Positions 12,221 through 24,161 of a stretch of 64,000 nucleotides of DNA are shown here, piece by piece. The position numbers and the translations under genes were made by a program. Numbering within the stretch: position 1 is the stretch's first letter; every line of letters begins with the position of its first letter. A model generated the notes under the pieces. That model saw only the letters and a list, made by a program, of their open reading frames with translations, did not search any database and had not been told where the DNA came from. The stretch comes from Cannabis sativa (taxonomy: Eukaryota > Streptophyta > Magnoliopsida > Rosales > Cannabaceae): positions 72,498,600-72,562,599 of the forward strand of contig NC_083602.1 of assembly GCF_029168945.1 (NCBI RefSeq), read 5' to 3'.

Positions 12221-12390
12221 TATTAGATTAGAGGTTATGTTAGTTATTAGTTATAGGAAGTTAATTATTATTGTTGGTAGCTAGTCTTAACCGTCTTTAC
12301 CACTCTATATGTATATCGTATCATTGCCTTTGTACACTTTTCTCACCAATCAATAGAATAAATTCAGTTTTTAATTCAATTCTCCTAATA
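12221..12390 (+). repeat. 5' LTR of the Ale-like element
   Basis: This 170-bp LTR begins TATTAGATTAG and ends CTCCTAATA, so the ends form the inverted repeat TATTAG/CTAATA instead of TG/CA. It matches 26337-26513 along its full length with scattered changes and small indels. Shared internal landmarks are TTGTACACTTTTCTCACC and ACTCTATAT. Confidence 0.9.
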
Positions 12391-12402
12391 TGGTATCAGA
12401 TG
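12391..12402 (+). promoter_or_regulatory. Primer binding site, tRNA-Met type
   Basis: TGGTATCAGATG directly follows the 5' LTR. The first ten bases match the usual plant Copia primer site complementary to initiator tRNA-Met, with divergence at the end. Confidence 0.8.
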
Positions 12403-12451
12403 AAACAACGTGAAGTTCTAAGAACTCCATTACAGCTTCAAGAACTCATCA

Positions 12452-13500
12452 ATGGCAAGAACACGAGCTACTGCTACCACCACTGTCCCTCCTCTGCCAG
12501 TGGTAGATGCCAATCTAGCTCCACCATCATCACTACCATCTGAAGAAACTCAAATTCGAACTGATGATCCAGTTCCAAATTCTCGATCACATCTGATCGA
12601 TTCAATTCAAAATCCTCGATCAACTCCGATCGATCTCCGATCGATCCCCTTCATAATCCTCGATCAACTCCGATCGATACTATCCATAATTCTTGAGCTA
12701 CTCCAATCGATCGCCCTGCCTACGAAGATGTTCTTTCACCCTACTATCTCAGCAATGCTAATCACCCAGGGTTAGTCTTGGCCACACTTGTTCTAACAGA
12801 TCGCAACTTCTAGCCATGGACACGCGATTTCAAACTCTCCATTGGCGCCAGAAACAAGACTCCATTTCTTGATGCCTCTCTCCCTCAACCTCCACCAATA
12901 GATTCATTATTCAGCTCCTGGATTCATTGCAATTAGATGGTGATGTCATGGATTCTCCACTCTGTCTCCCCTGAAATTAAAAGCAACATTATGTACTTGG
13001 ACACTGTTGTAGAGATGTGGACTGTCCTCAACAATCGCTTCAACCAAGGTAATGGTCCTCGAATCTTTGAACTAAATGAATCACTTACCTGTCTTCATCA
13101 AGGTGATGACTCAGTTAGTGCTTATTTCACTAAACTCACGACTATGTGGGATGAGATCCATCAACTAAGGCCAAGAATCCCCTGCACTTGTGCTGCTGCT
13201 GCACAAAATCAAGACAAATTAATCATGATCAAATCTTGTAGTTCCTCAAAGGACTGAATGACTCTTACCTACTCATTGATCCTTATCTATCTCTAAACAA
13301 GGTATTTTCCATGGTAATTCACCAAGAAAGGCAAAGGACATTGGGAAATTGCCATGTTCCACCAATTGTTGCTGCTGCAGCAACTACTCTTGTTGCATCC
13401 ACTGAACCAGCATCCAATCAAGCATCCAAAAATAAAAGACCTCGTCCACACTGTACTCGTTGCCAAAAGCAGGACATTACAAGGACAAATGTTACTTTCT
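12452..13500 (+). pseudogene. Gag remnant of the Ale-like Copia element
   Basis: The frame opens with MARTRATATTT at 12452 and has several frameshifts and stops, for example near 12775, 12812, 12934 and 13257. Recognisable Copia gag (UBN2-like) pieces include HPGLVLATLVLT near 12767, SWILHSVSPEIKSNIMYL near 12946 and LNNRFNQGNGPRIFEL near 13030. A zinc knuckle is split between frames: C-x2-C sits in one frame near 13453 and GHYKDKC in the next. It would package element RNA if intact; here it is broken. Confidence 0.8.
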
Positions 13501-15778
13501 ACATGGATTTCCTCCTGGATATGGCAAGCCTAGGTCTACTGATTCCACAAATCAAAGTCGAAAACCAGATCCTGGTTCAACTTCTCGACCTCAGACTCTC
13601 CAAGTCTCACTCCCTACAAGTGATTCACAATTGACACCAGCTCAATTCGAGCAACTCATTTCCATGTTGAGTCAACAACTGCAGCCCTCCACTGATGCTT
13701 CAACATCAGAGAACCCTGCAATTAACAATCTGACTGGTAAAATCAATCCTCTCTCACCTAGTTCTTGGATATTAGACAGTGGTGCTACTCACCATGTTTG
13801 TTGTCATATACAATGTTTTTCTTACTTTACTAAAATTGTCCACAACAAGCATGTTACCTTGCCTAATGGCACATCTGTCAAAATAGAAAACATTGGTAGT
13901 GTGGTCATTAATCCTCACATCACACTACATAATGTCCTATTTGTTCCTTCATTTAAATTCAACCTTCTTTCTGTTAGGGCTCTATTGCATGATACCCTTA
14001 ACACATTATCTTTTACCTCTAATATCTGCTATATACATGGCCCTTCAATGACATCGAAGATTGGGACAGCTAGGAAACATGGATAACTCTATTACATTCA
14101 GCAAGATTTCTTTAAACTACATCTAACTGTACTTTTCTTTCTTGTAATGTACAATCTCAAAACCAATGGCACACACGCCTTGGTCGCCCCTCTGTACTCA
14201 TTACAAATAAAATAAATAAACAGTTACATTCTAATAAGAATCTTGCCACTGTCCATAATTGCCATACTTGTCATTTATCCAAGCAAAAAAAGTTACCATT
14301 CATTTCTCATAACAATTTTGCTTCTGTAATATTTGATCTAATTCACCTCGATAGGGGACCTTATCTCTTACCTTCCATTGAAGGATGCAAATATTTTTTT
14401 ACCATTGTTGATGATCATTCAAGATACACATGAGCATATCTAATAAGGGCCAAATCTGATGCCCCACACATAATTCAAAATTTTTTCACATATGTAAAAT
14501 TTCATTACAAAACAGACATAAAAGCTGTTAGAACTGATAATGCAAAGGAACTCACACTTACCAATTTTTATGCAAGCAAGGGAGTCCTTAATCATCACTC
14601 TTGTGTTGGCAAACCTCAATAGAATGGTGTTGTGGAAAGAAAACATCACCACATTTTGACTGTTGCTCGAGCTTTAGCATTCCAATCAAATTTACCCCTT
14701 TCTTACTGGGGTTACATGATCAAAACAATCACTTATCTCATCAATAGAACACCCTATGTTCTATTGCATGACAAGACATCATTTGAGCTTCTCCACAATA
14801 AAGCTCCTAATTACCATCACTTAAGAAACTTTGGTTGTCTAGCTTATGCTTCTCATATTAACCATCCAACTAAATTTTCTCCTAGAGCTCGAGCTTGCAT
14901 TTTCTTAGGATACCCCGATAACATGAAGGCTTACACACTCCTTGATATTCAAACAAACTACATATTTCCCTCAAGGGATGTAATCTTCTATGAGTCCATT
15001 TATCCTCTCCTCAAATTTTCTAACACCAACACCAGTCAAATTGACAACTTTTTTCCCCACATTCCACTCAGCATCCACATTCAGATGCCACATACAATTC
15101 ATCAACTTCTACTGCACCATTAAACACAACTACAACAAATCTCAATCCTGCTGCACCACACTCAAACACCCCTATTGCAACACACTCACCCGTATTTACT
15201 GAACAATCAACATCAACACCCATCCAATTAAACCTGCATTCTTGTAGGATTACATCTGTCAAATTCACCAACAAACCTTTAGTATATCCTATCCTATTAC
15301 CAACTACATATCCTATCACAGGCTCTCTCCAACATTTTGAGCAGCCATTCTTCTTGCTCATCTAATTGAACCTCGATCCTATGCCTAAGCATGCTAGGAA
15401 AAGGTATGGAACAAGGCATTGGACAATGAGATAGATGCACTAGAAGCTAATAACACTTGGATTGTTGTTCCTCTCCCACCAGGAAAACATGTCATAAGCA
15501 ATAAATGGGTGTACAAAATCAAATACAACCCAAATGGTTCTGTTGAGCGTTGCAAAGCAAGATTAGTAGCCAAAGGCTACACTCAACAACAAGGGGTCGA
15601 TTACTTTGAAACATATGCCCCTGTGGCTAAATTTAATACTCTCAAACTCTTGTTTGCTCTTGCTGCCATTAAAAATTGGCACCTTCACCATATGGACATC
15701 AACAGTGCTTTTCTCCATGGTGATCTCCATGAAGATGTCTACATGAAGCTTCCTCAAGGATACACACCTGAAGCACCA
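13501..15778 (+). pseudogene. Pol remnant (protease, integrase, start of reverse transcriptase) of the Ale-like element
   Basis: The protease motif WILDSGATHHVC lies near 13770. The GAG-pre-integrase stretch QWHTRLGRPS is near 14167 and integrase core pieces include IVDDHSRYT near 14406, RTDNAKEL near 14531 and [11 protein letters not shown] near 14626. The C-terminal integrase region has FGCLAYASH and [11 protein letters not shown]. The reverse transcriptase start ([59 protein letters not shown]) runs from 15419 and stops abruptly at 15778, after a KLPQGY-type motif, where Gypsy sequence begins. In-frame stops occur near 14433 and 14622. The catalytic YVDD half is absent. Confidence 0.85.
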
Positions 15779-17699
15779 TGTAAAACCCTAACTAACATAG
15801 GCGTATTACGTGAGTTTTAAACATACTGTGCAGCTCGTTGCTAATCAACGAGGTTTATGGAAAAACGTGATTAATTAAAATTTTGCTTTTTAATTAAACT
15901 TATAAAACAATATTACAAAAGACTCGGGATCCCGATTATAAAATCATTTACAAAAAGATTTAACTGTTTAACTGATACATAAAATAAATGTCGTCTAACG
16001 ACCAGTTACAAAAATCAGCCTCGCTGTCCCGATGATCGTACGCTCCAGGCCTAACCGCCCCGACATGTACAATCTTCACAAGCTCGCTCACGGCCCATCA
16101 GCTTTAGCCTTGCCTTTACCTACACATAAACGTAAACGCGTGAGTCGACGGACTCGCAAGAAAAGCATAATAATACTCATACATAATTCTAACGTGTCCA
16201 ACACGATGCGAGTCCCGCTTGCCATGTCCAACATGGTTCGAGCCACCATCGCCATGTCCAACATGGTACCGAGTTTTGAACGTTCACGGGGACGGTACTA
16301 TTGACAAGTATCCTCCCGATCGGCCGAATCCAGGTCATACTCGGCATTCTGGTCATACTCACTGTCTGACCGACGGATAGGTCAATAAGACGGAACCACC
16401 AACCAAATGTCGACTGATCGGTCGAATCGGTCATACTCCGTACTGGTCATACTCCGGCACATCTACCGACGTGACGGGGTTGGATGGTTCAAGCCCTATA
16501 TACATAACTAATGTAATCTAACAAAGCTTCCTACATGCACGTTAAACATGTAATCTACATATGCATACTCGTTATACTAATCTTACCCGGATTCCGAATT
16601 CGGGTGTCTGGCCAACTTAATCGGAACTTTAGCCGAGCTTACGGATTACGCTCCTAAACCATAAAAATCACAACGCTATAAGTGACACGCTAAATCACTT
16701 CCGAGGACTTAAACTAGGAACTAAAAGTTTCCCTATCGATAAAAAGCATGGCAATACCCCTAAAACATAAAAACGAGGAAAAACACGGGTTACGAAAATT
16801 CCCCAACCTAAGAACACCCGGTTAACCAGAATTCGGATTCGAATTATCGAACCCTCATCCGAGATCGGTTGCACAACCGAATTCCGGTTCTAGAATTTTC
16901 CAAAAATTCCTAACTCAACCAAATCAAACCCAATTTATTCCAAACCTTCCAGACCTGCTCTAAATACCCCAAAGAACATATCCAAGGCATCAAACTAACC
17001 CAGAAATCACAGATACACAAATTGCCATTAAAGCTCAAGCTTTGAGTTCTAAACTCAAACTTGAGCAAATCCCACAAACATGCAATCAAACCTGGTTAAT
17101 TCTACTTAAATATGCATGAATAAGCTTCTGAAAACAAACAAGAACAACAGCAACAACATAGTAACAGATTACACAACATTTCTTCAAAAATCATAACTTT
17201 TACAAGAAAACTTAAAGCTTTGCACAACCTATCTAACATGCTTTCAAAACCACCTAAGTAACCCTAATCTAACAAGCTTTAGACTATAGAAATCAAGACA
17301 ACTTACAGCAGCCACAGCAACTAACAATTAAGCATGCATCAACATATTCTCATCATTTTTTCTAAAATTACAAAAAGAAAGGTTTAGGAACTTTACCAAG
17401 AATTTGAAGAACACTTAGATTGAGGAAAAATTAGCTTTGAAATCAAAAATTCCAGCCCTTGAACACCCCTCAGCCGAGAGAACAAGAGAGGAAAAGAGAG
17501 AGAGAGCTTGAGAGCTTTTCTTTGAAAAATTTCTAACTTTTCTAACTTATGATTTTTTTGTAAAATGAAAAATGAATAATGACACCTAGCATAAACCCAT
17601 TTCAGCCAAATAACCAACAAATAAACATTTATTTTTCAAATAATAAAGTCACTAAAAGACAAAAAGTCATTGGGGCAAAAAGACCATTTTGCCCCTCCA
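15779..17699 (-). mobile_element. Gypsy LTR fragment in minus orientation (chromovirus-like)
   Basis: The sequence begins exactly where the Copia frame breaks, with TGTAAAACCCTAACTAAC. Read on the minus strand it would end GGGTTTTACA, like several chromovirus LTRs that end in GTTACA/TTTACA. No coding domain is present. It holds LTR-like features: a CT-rich leader tract (17465-17520, minus strand), palindromic subrepeats CCATGTCCAACATGG near 16220 and 16255, and GGTCATACTC repeats near 16335-16450. The right end, at about 17699 (CCCCTCCA), abuts Athila LTR sequence with no matching target duplication, so the element is probably truncated. Family assignment is inferred. Confidence 0.55.
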
Positions 17700-17703
17700 T
17701 ACT

Positions 17704-20348
17704 AAATTGGATCCAAAAGTGAAAGAAGGAGGCAGAGGAAGCAGTGGTGGCGATCCAGAATGCAATCACTGTTGGAATTAATTTTACCAGGATCTTAGAT
17801 CTACTATGTTGATTTAACAACCTAAATATGAACTTCTAAAACGATAAACAAAACACATAAAAGTTAAGAATAACTTACAGTGATGGCAGCGGAATTAAGT
17901 GTCTCCTTCCACTCAGATCTCTAACCCTTGATTCCTGTCTGTAGCAGAGTATAATCAAGATCTGAGCCCGATTCTCCTTCAGTTGGATGTGATCCTTCAC
18001 AGTCTTCCAAACTATGATTGAGGTACTGAGTGATGTGTGTGGGCACTTCTCTCTCACAAGGGATTCGAAATTTTCTCTCTTCTTTTCTCTCTTATTTTCG
18101 TGGGTTATCAAGCATACAAGAGAAGAGAATAAGGGCTGCTATATATAGGGAGAAGGGAGAGCACAACTTTCCAAATAAGCAGTTTCCTCTTTTACTGTGT
18201 AATTGATTAACTGCCTTATTTAGTGTGATCCACCACTTTCCTATTATTGCTAGGCTTTGATTAGCAATTACATGGCAATTAAAATTGAAAATAATAATTG
18301 GGAAACATGCAAGCATGTGGCCGGCCATGGTGTGTATGGGCCTCACATGGATTTTGCAGTTTCCTCAATTTTACTTCTATTTCTCCAAAAATGCCATTTT
18401 TCCAATTCTAACCATTTAAATGCCAAAACTAATTATTTAATAACTAAAATAGATTATTAAATAATATTGTCATTTAAAATAATTATTAATTAGACATCCA
18501 AAGTCTCTCAATTAATAATTAGACCTAGAAACCCTTTTATTTACAATTTCATTCTTAAACTGTGAGAATTCACAAATTAGACATAGTCTAACTTTTAGAA
18601 TTATAATTGATTAATCATAAATCAATTATAGAGTCTTACAAACAGTATAGTCTCAACTAGAATGGGGACCATGGATCTATATGCTGAGCTTCCAATAAGT
18701 TGAACCGATTTACCAAGTGAATCCCTAACTTATTAATTCCTTGTTGAATCCACTCTTAGAACTTGGAATTGCACTCTCAGACTTATATAGAGCATATTAT
18801 ATGTTTCACGATATCAATATGCTATCTCATTTAACCATTGTTATAATCTTAATGTGATTAAAAGATCCTCTATATAGATGATTTACATCGAGACGGGACT
18901 AATTTACCGTTTACACCCCTCAATGTATTTTGCCCCTTAAAACACTTAGTTACCTGTAAATGATGTTTTAGTGATAGCTCGAAGGGAATCATCACTTTAC
19001 TTCTATACACCTGTAGAAGCTATGGATTCCATATTTATGTTCAGCACTCCCACTCAGTTATGCTATCATGTTACCAAAATATACGTATCACCCTGACCCA
19101 AAAGTAGGCTTAACTAATAAATCAAAGAACATGAATAGCACTCCTGAGATTGAGCCTAAGCATATCAGGATTTAGATTCTCTTAATCTAAGATCAACTTC
19201 TGATATTGACTTGAAAAGATACAACGGTAAGTTTATAATATCTTTGACCTAAGTTCAATATCGGTCCAGTCCAATGTATACTCCACACATTCAAAACTAG
19301 TATACTTTACCAATGTCCTGGAAAGAACATAACACTTACTCCAAGTGTAAGTATACTTTATCGCTGATTATCACATCAGTGTAAATCCAAAACACTGATG
19401 AACATGGACCAAATCTTTTGAACCATATAATCACAATCACATTCCACTGTATTGACAATACTGTAATTGTGAATAACTATATGTTCTGGAGTTAACTGAT
19501 TTTGCGCATATATTAAATATATATATTAAACCATAAACATAAATCACTTCAAAATTCTCAATTGATAACTAATAAAATTGTAATGGGTTTTATCTAGGGC
19601 ACAAAATCCAACAATCACCAACTAGTTCTTTCTTAAACTCTTGATTTCTATGTTAATTTCTGTTTTAGATTTGATTATGGATGTTATTATGGATTTTATG
19701 AACTAAACTCCTATTTAGGGAGATGATGAATGTTGATTGAAGTTACTTTTGGTTAATGATAATTGCTATTTCTCCTTTCTTGATTGTAAATTTATCCATA
19801 TTTGTGTTTAATTACATGTTTAAGATTGATCACCTTCTACATGTTCTATGATCCTAATTCAAAATCTGAAAAGTGAGAATTGGGAATGCTAAAATTGGAT
19901 AAACTAGGTTTTGATGTGAAACGAAAGTATTTGCATAGCCTTTGTGACATTTAGATTATTGCTTAATGCTGATTATATGTTAATCTATCTCAGAGATGAT
20001 TAGATAACATGTGATTTAGGACCTAAAAGATCTGAAAAGAGTTAGGTTTATTTTTATAATCTGTCATTCACATTGAGAAAGAGAATAGTAATTAATATTA
20101 ACAACTAGGTAATTAAATCAACATGATTCTTTTCCCTAATTTCTCATCCTTGATTAAACACCTTTATTGCTTTCTTTAATTTTCTTGTTTTTCTTTATTT
20201 CAAAATCTATCAAAATTATTTATCTACCAAATAGAATCATAAGTCTAATTTAGTGGTATTCAGTTCAATTCCCTGTGGTTTGACCTCATCTGCGTGAGTT
20301 TACTACTTGATTACGTGCACTTGCGTATTGTTCATAATTTTCTTAACA
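17704..20348 (+). repeat. Athila-like 5' LTR, left-truncated and interrupted
   Basis: Segments 17704-17769 and 19614-20348 together match the right part of the 3' LTR (about 24755-25550), including GATCCAAAAGTGAAAGAAGG and TTTACTACTTGATTACGTGC. The first roughly 590 bp expected from the 3' copy, including the TGTTAGGATA start, are missing and replaced by Gypsy LTR sequence. The remainder is split by a solo LTR with the duplication ATCAC. Confidence 0.85.
17770..19613 (-). repeat. Solo LTR of the Angela-like Copia family (copy 1)
   Basis: It begins TGTTGGAATTAATTTTACC and ends AAAATCCAACA, and is flanked by ATCAC on both sides (17765-17769 and 19614-19618). At 1844 bp it matches other Angela-like LTRs in this window in reverse orientation, for example in GATCTTAGATCTACT near its start and CCATGGATCTATAT in the middle. 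There is no internal sequence, so it is probably the product of recombination between the two LTRs of a full element. Confidence 0.92.
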
Positions 20349-20354
20349 AGTTTT

Positions 20355-20372
20355 TGGCGCCGTTGCCGGGGA
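20355..20372 (+). promoter_or_regulatory. Athila primer binding site
   Basis: TGGCGCCGTTGCCGGGGA lies six bases after the LTR end and is the standard primer site reported for Athila/Tat Gypsy elements. Confidence 0.9.
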
Positions 20373-20487
20373 ATTATTTAAAAATTGATATTGCAAAAAA
20401 TTAGATTAAATTCTACTTTGGTTAATTTTTCTTGCTTATTGCTAATCTGTTTCTCTTAGATTGTCTTATTTCAGGCATTGGAGGTGT

Positions 20488-21806
20488 ATGCGACGTCAAG
20501 GACAAGGTGTCATATTGCCGGTTGATCCTGAAATTGCAAAGACCTGTACAAGAAACAGAAGAAACAAGAGGCAAGAAAGAGTTTCAGCAACTGCTGAAAC
20601 ACAAGAAATCATGGCTGAGAATGCTAATGGCGGTAATAATGGAGGCAACAACGGTAATAATGGAGGTGTCGTTGAAGATCAAGCTAATGGCCGCAGCCTT
20701 AGAGACTACATTCTTCCAACTCTTACGGGGTCCAGTCTTGCATAAGACCACCTGCCGTAGATGCAAACAACTTTGAGATAAAGCCAGCCATACTCCAAAT
20801 GGTGCAATCCACAGTTCAGTTCGGTGGATTGCCCTCTGAAGACCCTAATCTGCACTTGTTAAATTTCATGGAGTTATGTCAAACTTTCAAAGTCAATGGA
20901 GTTAGTGATGATGCCATCAGCTTGAGACTTTTCCCATTCTCGCTGAGAGAGCGAGCTAAGAGTTGGTTGATCTCCTTGCCACCCAACTCCATTGCTACAT
21001 GGACTGATTTGGCGACAAAGTTCTTGTCCAAGTTTTTTCCTCCAGCAAAAGCTGCCAAGCTGCGAGGTGAAATTAATAATTTTTGTCAGCTGGATAGTGA
21101 ATCTCTCTATGAGGCTTGGGAGAGGTTCAAGGATCTCATCAGAAAATGTCCACACCATGGGATCGAAAAGTGGATGTTGGTCCACAACTTCTACAACGGG
21201 CTGATTGGTAATACCAGAACGATCATAGATGTCGCAGTTGGTGGGACATTTATGAGAAAAAGTGTAAACGAGGCCTATGATCTGCTCGAAGAAATGGCCA
21301 TGAATAACCAACAATGGCCAACTGAAAGAAGGCAAACGAAGAAAGTTGCTGGTATGCACGAGGTAGACGCCATCACCAAGTTGATAGCCCAAGTGGAGGC
21401 CCTAATGAAGTTGATGACTACTCAGGTGAAACAGGCTCAAGTTACTTGTGAGCTATGTGGGGGGCCTCACACATATGACACATGCCCGGTGGATGTGAAT
21501 AGTTTACCAATGGATCAAGCAAAAGCCATTGGGAACTATTCTCAAAACAATAATTATGGGCACAACCAACAGGGGTTTTACCAGCAGAGAAATCAGCCCC
21601 AACAAAACCAACAACAACTGCAACAACAAAGTCCTAGTGGAGGCTTAAATATCCAAGCTGACTTATTGCTCCAATTCATGATGGAGACTAAAGCCTCTAT
21701 TAAAACTCTAGAAACTCAGATGGAACAATTGGCTACTCAAGTGGCAAAACAAGCTCAAGGAAATTCACCTAGCACTAGTGAGGCAAAAAGGAAAAGAGCA
21801 ATGTAA
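20488..21806 (+). pseudogene. Athila-like gag, with one frameshift
   Basis: This capsid protein gene of a Ty3/Gypsy element packages RNA into particles. The first frame opens MRRQGQGVILPVDPE at 20488, includes a glycine/asparagine-rich stretch (GGNNGGNNGNNGG), and stops at 20745. The main gag continues in another frame, stop-free from about 20745 to 21806. It contains the retrotransposon gag core ([53 protein letters not shown]) and a zinc knuckle C-x2-C-x4-H-x4-C ([13 protein letters not shown]) near 21450, followed by a glutamine-rich tail. Apart from the shift near 20745 it is well preserved. Confidence 0.85.
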
Positions 21807-22861
21807 AGCAATTTCCTTGAGGAGTGGAAAGAGTTTTAAGGGACCTAGTGGCAAGCAACCAGTTGAAGATGGGGTTCAGGATCAACAGGCACAGACACGA
21901 GCACCAAAGGAAAAGAACACTTCTGAGGGTCTTGCACCGAAAGAAGCTTCGCCTCCAATCAACATAGATCACCATATTAAAATTCTTTACCCTCAAAGAC
22001 TCCGCAAGAACAACCTCGACAAGCAGTTCTCAAAATTTCTTGAAATATTCAGGAAACTGCACATTAACATTCCATTTGCGGAGGCCTTGGAGCAAATGCC
22101 AACTTACCTAAAGTTCATGAAAGAAATTTTAGCTAAGAAAAGGAAGTTGGAAGAATTCGACAGTGGCACTCACTGAGGAGTGCAGTGCAATTTTGCAGAA
22201 AAAACTACCGCCCAAGCTTAAAGATCCGGGTAGTTTCAATATTCCATGCTCTATAGGGGGTTCGGTGGAAACTAAAGCTCTATGTGATCTGGGAGCAAGC
22301 ATTAATCTAATGCCCTTGTCTATCTTCAAAAGGCTAGGATTGGGAAAAGCAAAGCCCACAACAGTGACTTTACAACTGGCGGATCGTTCTTTGACTCATC
22401 CTCGTGGGATAATTGAAGATGTACTAGTGAAGGTTGGTAAGTTTATCTTTCCTACTGATTTCCTAATTCTTGATATGGAGGAAGATTCAACTATTCCTAT
22501 TATTTTGGGAAGACCATTCTTAGCCACGGGGCGAGCATTAATAGATGTTCAAAAGGGGGAGTTAAAGTTGCGAGTGCAAGATGAAGAGGTCAATTTTAAT
22601 GTTTTTGCTCCAACCGACATTCCTACTTGTTGCAAGATTGAGATGGTGAAGGGTTTTTTTGTTAAAGCTAATAATAAGAGAGTAAAGCCTAAAGAGCAAC
22701 TTCGAACAATTAGGCGTCGTTGGAAAAGATTGATGTGTGGTAGTTCTGAAGGTGAACTTACTCTTGTGCAAAACTCTAAAATTAACAATATTGGAGGTCA
22801 ATTTTCTTCACTCGATACGAGGGCTCTTTTGGATGCAAGGGGTGGACTTGATCCAATTTGA
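21778..22861 (+). pseudogene. Athila-like gag C-terminus and aspartic protease, with frameshifts
   Basis: After gag the frame changes near 21780, reading [17 protein letters not shown], a conserved Athila linker, up to about 22176. It shifts again near 22160 into the protease. The protease core ALCDLGASINLMPLSIF contains the active-site DLGAS variant typical of Athila, and IILGRPFLATGRALID is the second conserved block. The frame ends at 22861 with no reverse transcriptase following. Intact Athila elements continue from here into pol, so the loss is clean at this boundary. Confidence 0.82.
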
Positions 22862-24161
22862 AGCAGTATTGAGGTTCAACCCCTTCTGATGGGGGTGCAG
22901 GTAAGTCTCCCTTTCCTTGTTTTGCATGACACATTGGGGACAATGTGTATTCTAAGTTTGGGGGAGGGGACTTATAAATTTTTTTTAATTGTTTTAGTTA
23001 TTCTGTTCTTTTTAGTTATTTTGCTTTAGTTTAGTCTTTTTATTTAGTTGTTAGTCGATTAAATAAACTGAAGGTGTGCTGCTGTTAATTGTGATATGTC
23101 CTGAAATTTTGAAATAGTGTGCTTAATTCTTTTAACTCTTTGGATTAGTTTGGATGCTTGTGAAACCTGTGTATGAATGCAATTTGATGATCTGTGAAAT
23201 ATGTTATAATTGTTTTACTGTGGTTTGTGGTAAGATTGATTGAATAGCTTAGAACTTGCATGTCTTATTCTTTTGAGGCAAAATCCTTGACAACATTTAA
23301 TAGGAACATGATTTAGGCAGTTTGTTTGGATAGTTTGAGCCTTTCAAGCCTACCATAAAAAGAATATCCTTAGTGAACCCTTTTGAGCCTAAACCTGTTT
23401 TGTTTCTTCACCCATTGAACTAAAAGATGTATCCACACTGTTGTTTTTGTCCTCATTACATTTTGAATGGTATCATAAGCCTTACAATAAGTTTGGGGGA
23501 GTGAAATATATAGTTTTTGGAAGTATTGAAGAAAGAAAAAAAAATCTTGCGTGATTGAGAAACATGTGAAAAAAAAGAAAGAATTGTAACTCGGCATCAC
23601 TTGAAAAAAGAAAGAATGAAAAAAACTCAGAAATAAAAGAAAATTTCAGTGATGTCTAATGATTGAAAAAAAAGTAGAAAAATCTCAATCATGGTTAGTT
23701 GTGGGAACACTTCGGGCAATTTTAAAATTATGAGAAGCCTGTGGGTTCTTTTGTGCTTATGATATCTTTAGCCAAAAATGTCTTGTTTTTTCCGAATATC
23801 TAAGCCGTAAAATTCTCACCTAAAAAGTCCTTTTGATTCTGAAAAGAATGTTGTCAACATTAGTGGAGAGAGGTAAGCATGCAAGCATATTAGCTATTGG
23901 TTTGTGAACTAGTTTGATGGAGTGAAACCATTATGACATTATTTCGATACTGAAGTTGGTTTGTATCTCTGCATTGTGTGATAAAATGAGCATCCTAATT
24001 AATTGTTAGAGTTTTTAGAATTGAAAATCTAGTTTAGTTAATTGAAGGAAATTTCACATGAGCCAGCAGTAATATAATTATCTGATAGCTTAGTTAATCG
24101 AGTTTTTAGTGTTAGTCTTAGTCTTACTCGAGGGCGAGTAAGAATCTAGTTTGGGGGAATT
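22862..24161 (+). other. Non-coding 3' internal region of the Athila-like element with three polypurine tracts
   Basis: No coding domain is seen. TTTGGGGGA occurs three times (22957, 23492 and 24150); the last is directly before the 3' LTR and is the expected plus-strand primer. A CATTGGGGACAATG short inverted repeat lies near 22932. Purine-rich AAAGAAAAAAAA segments at about 23525-23690 have imperfect repeats. Confidence 0.65.

Noticed and set aside
20874..21392. 172-codon minus-strand frame opposite Athila gag
   Set aside because: Shadow of the conserved gag frame on the plus strand.
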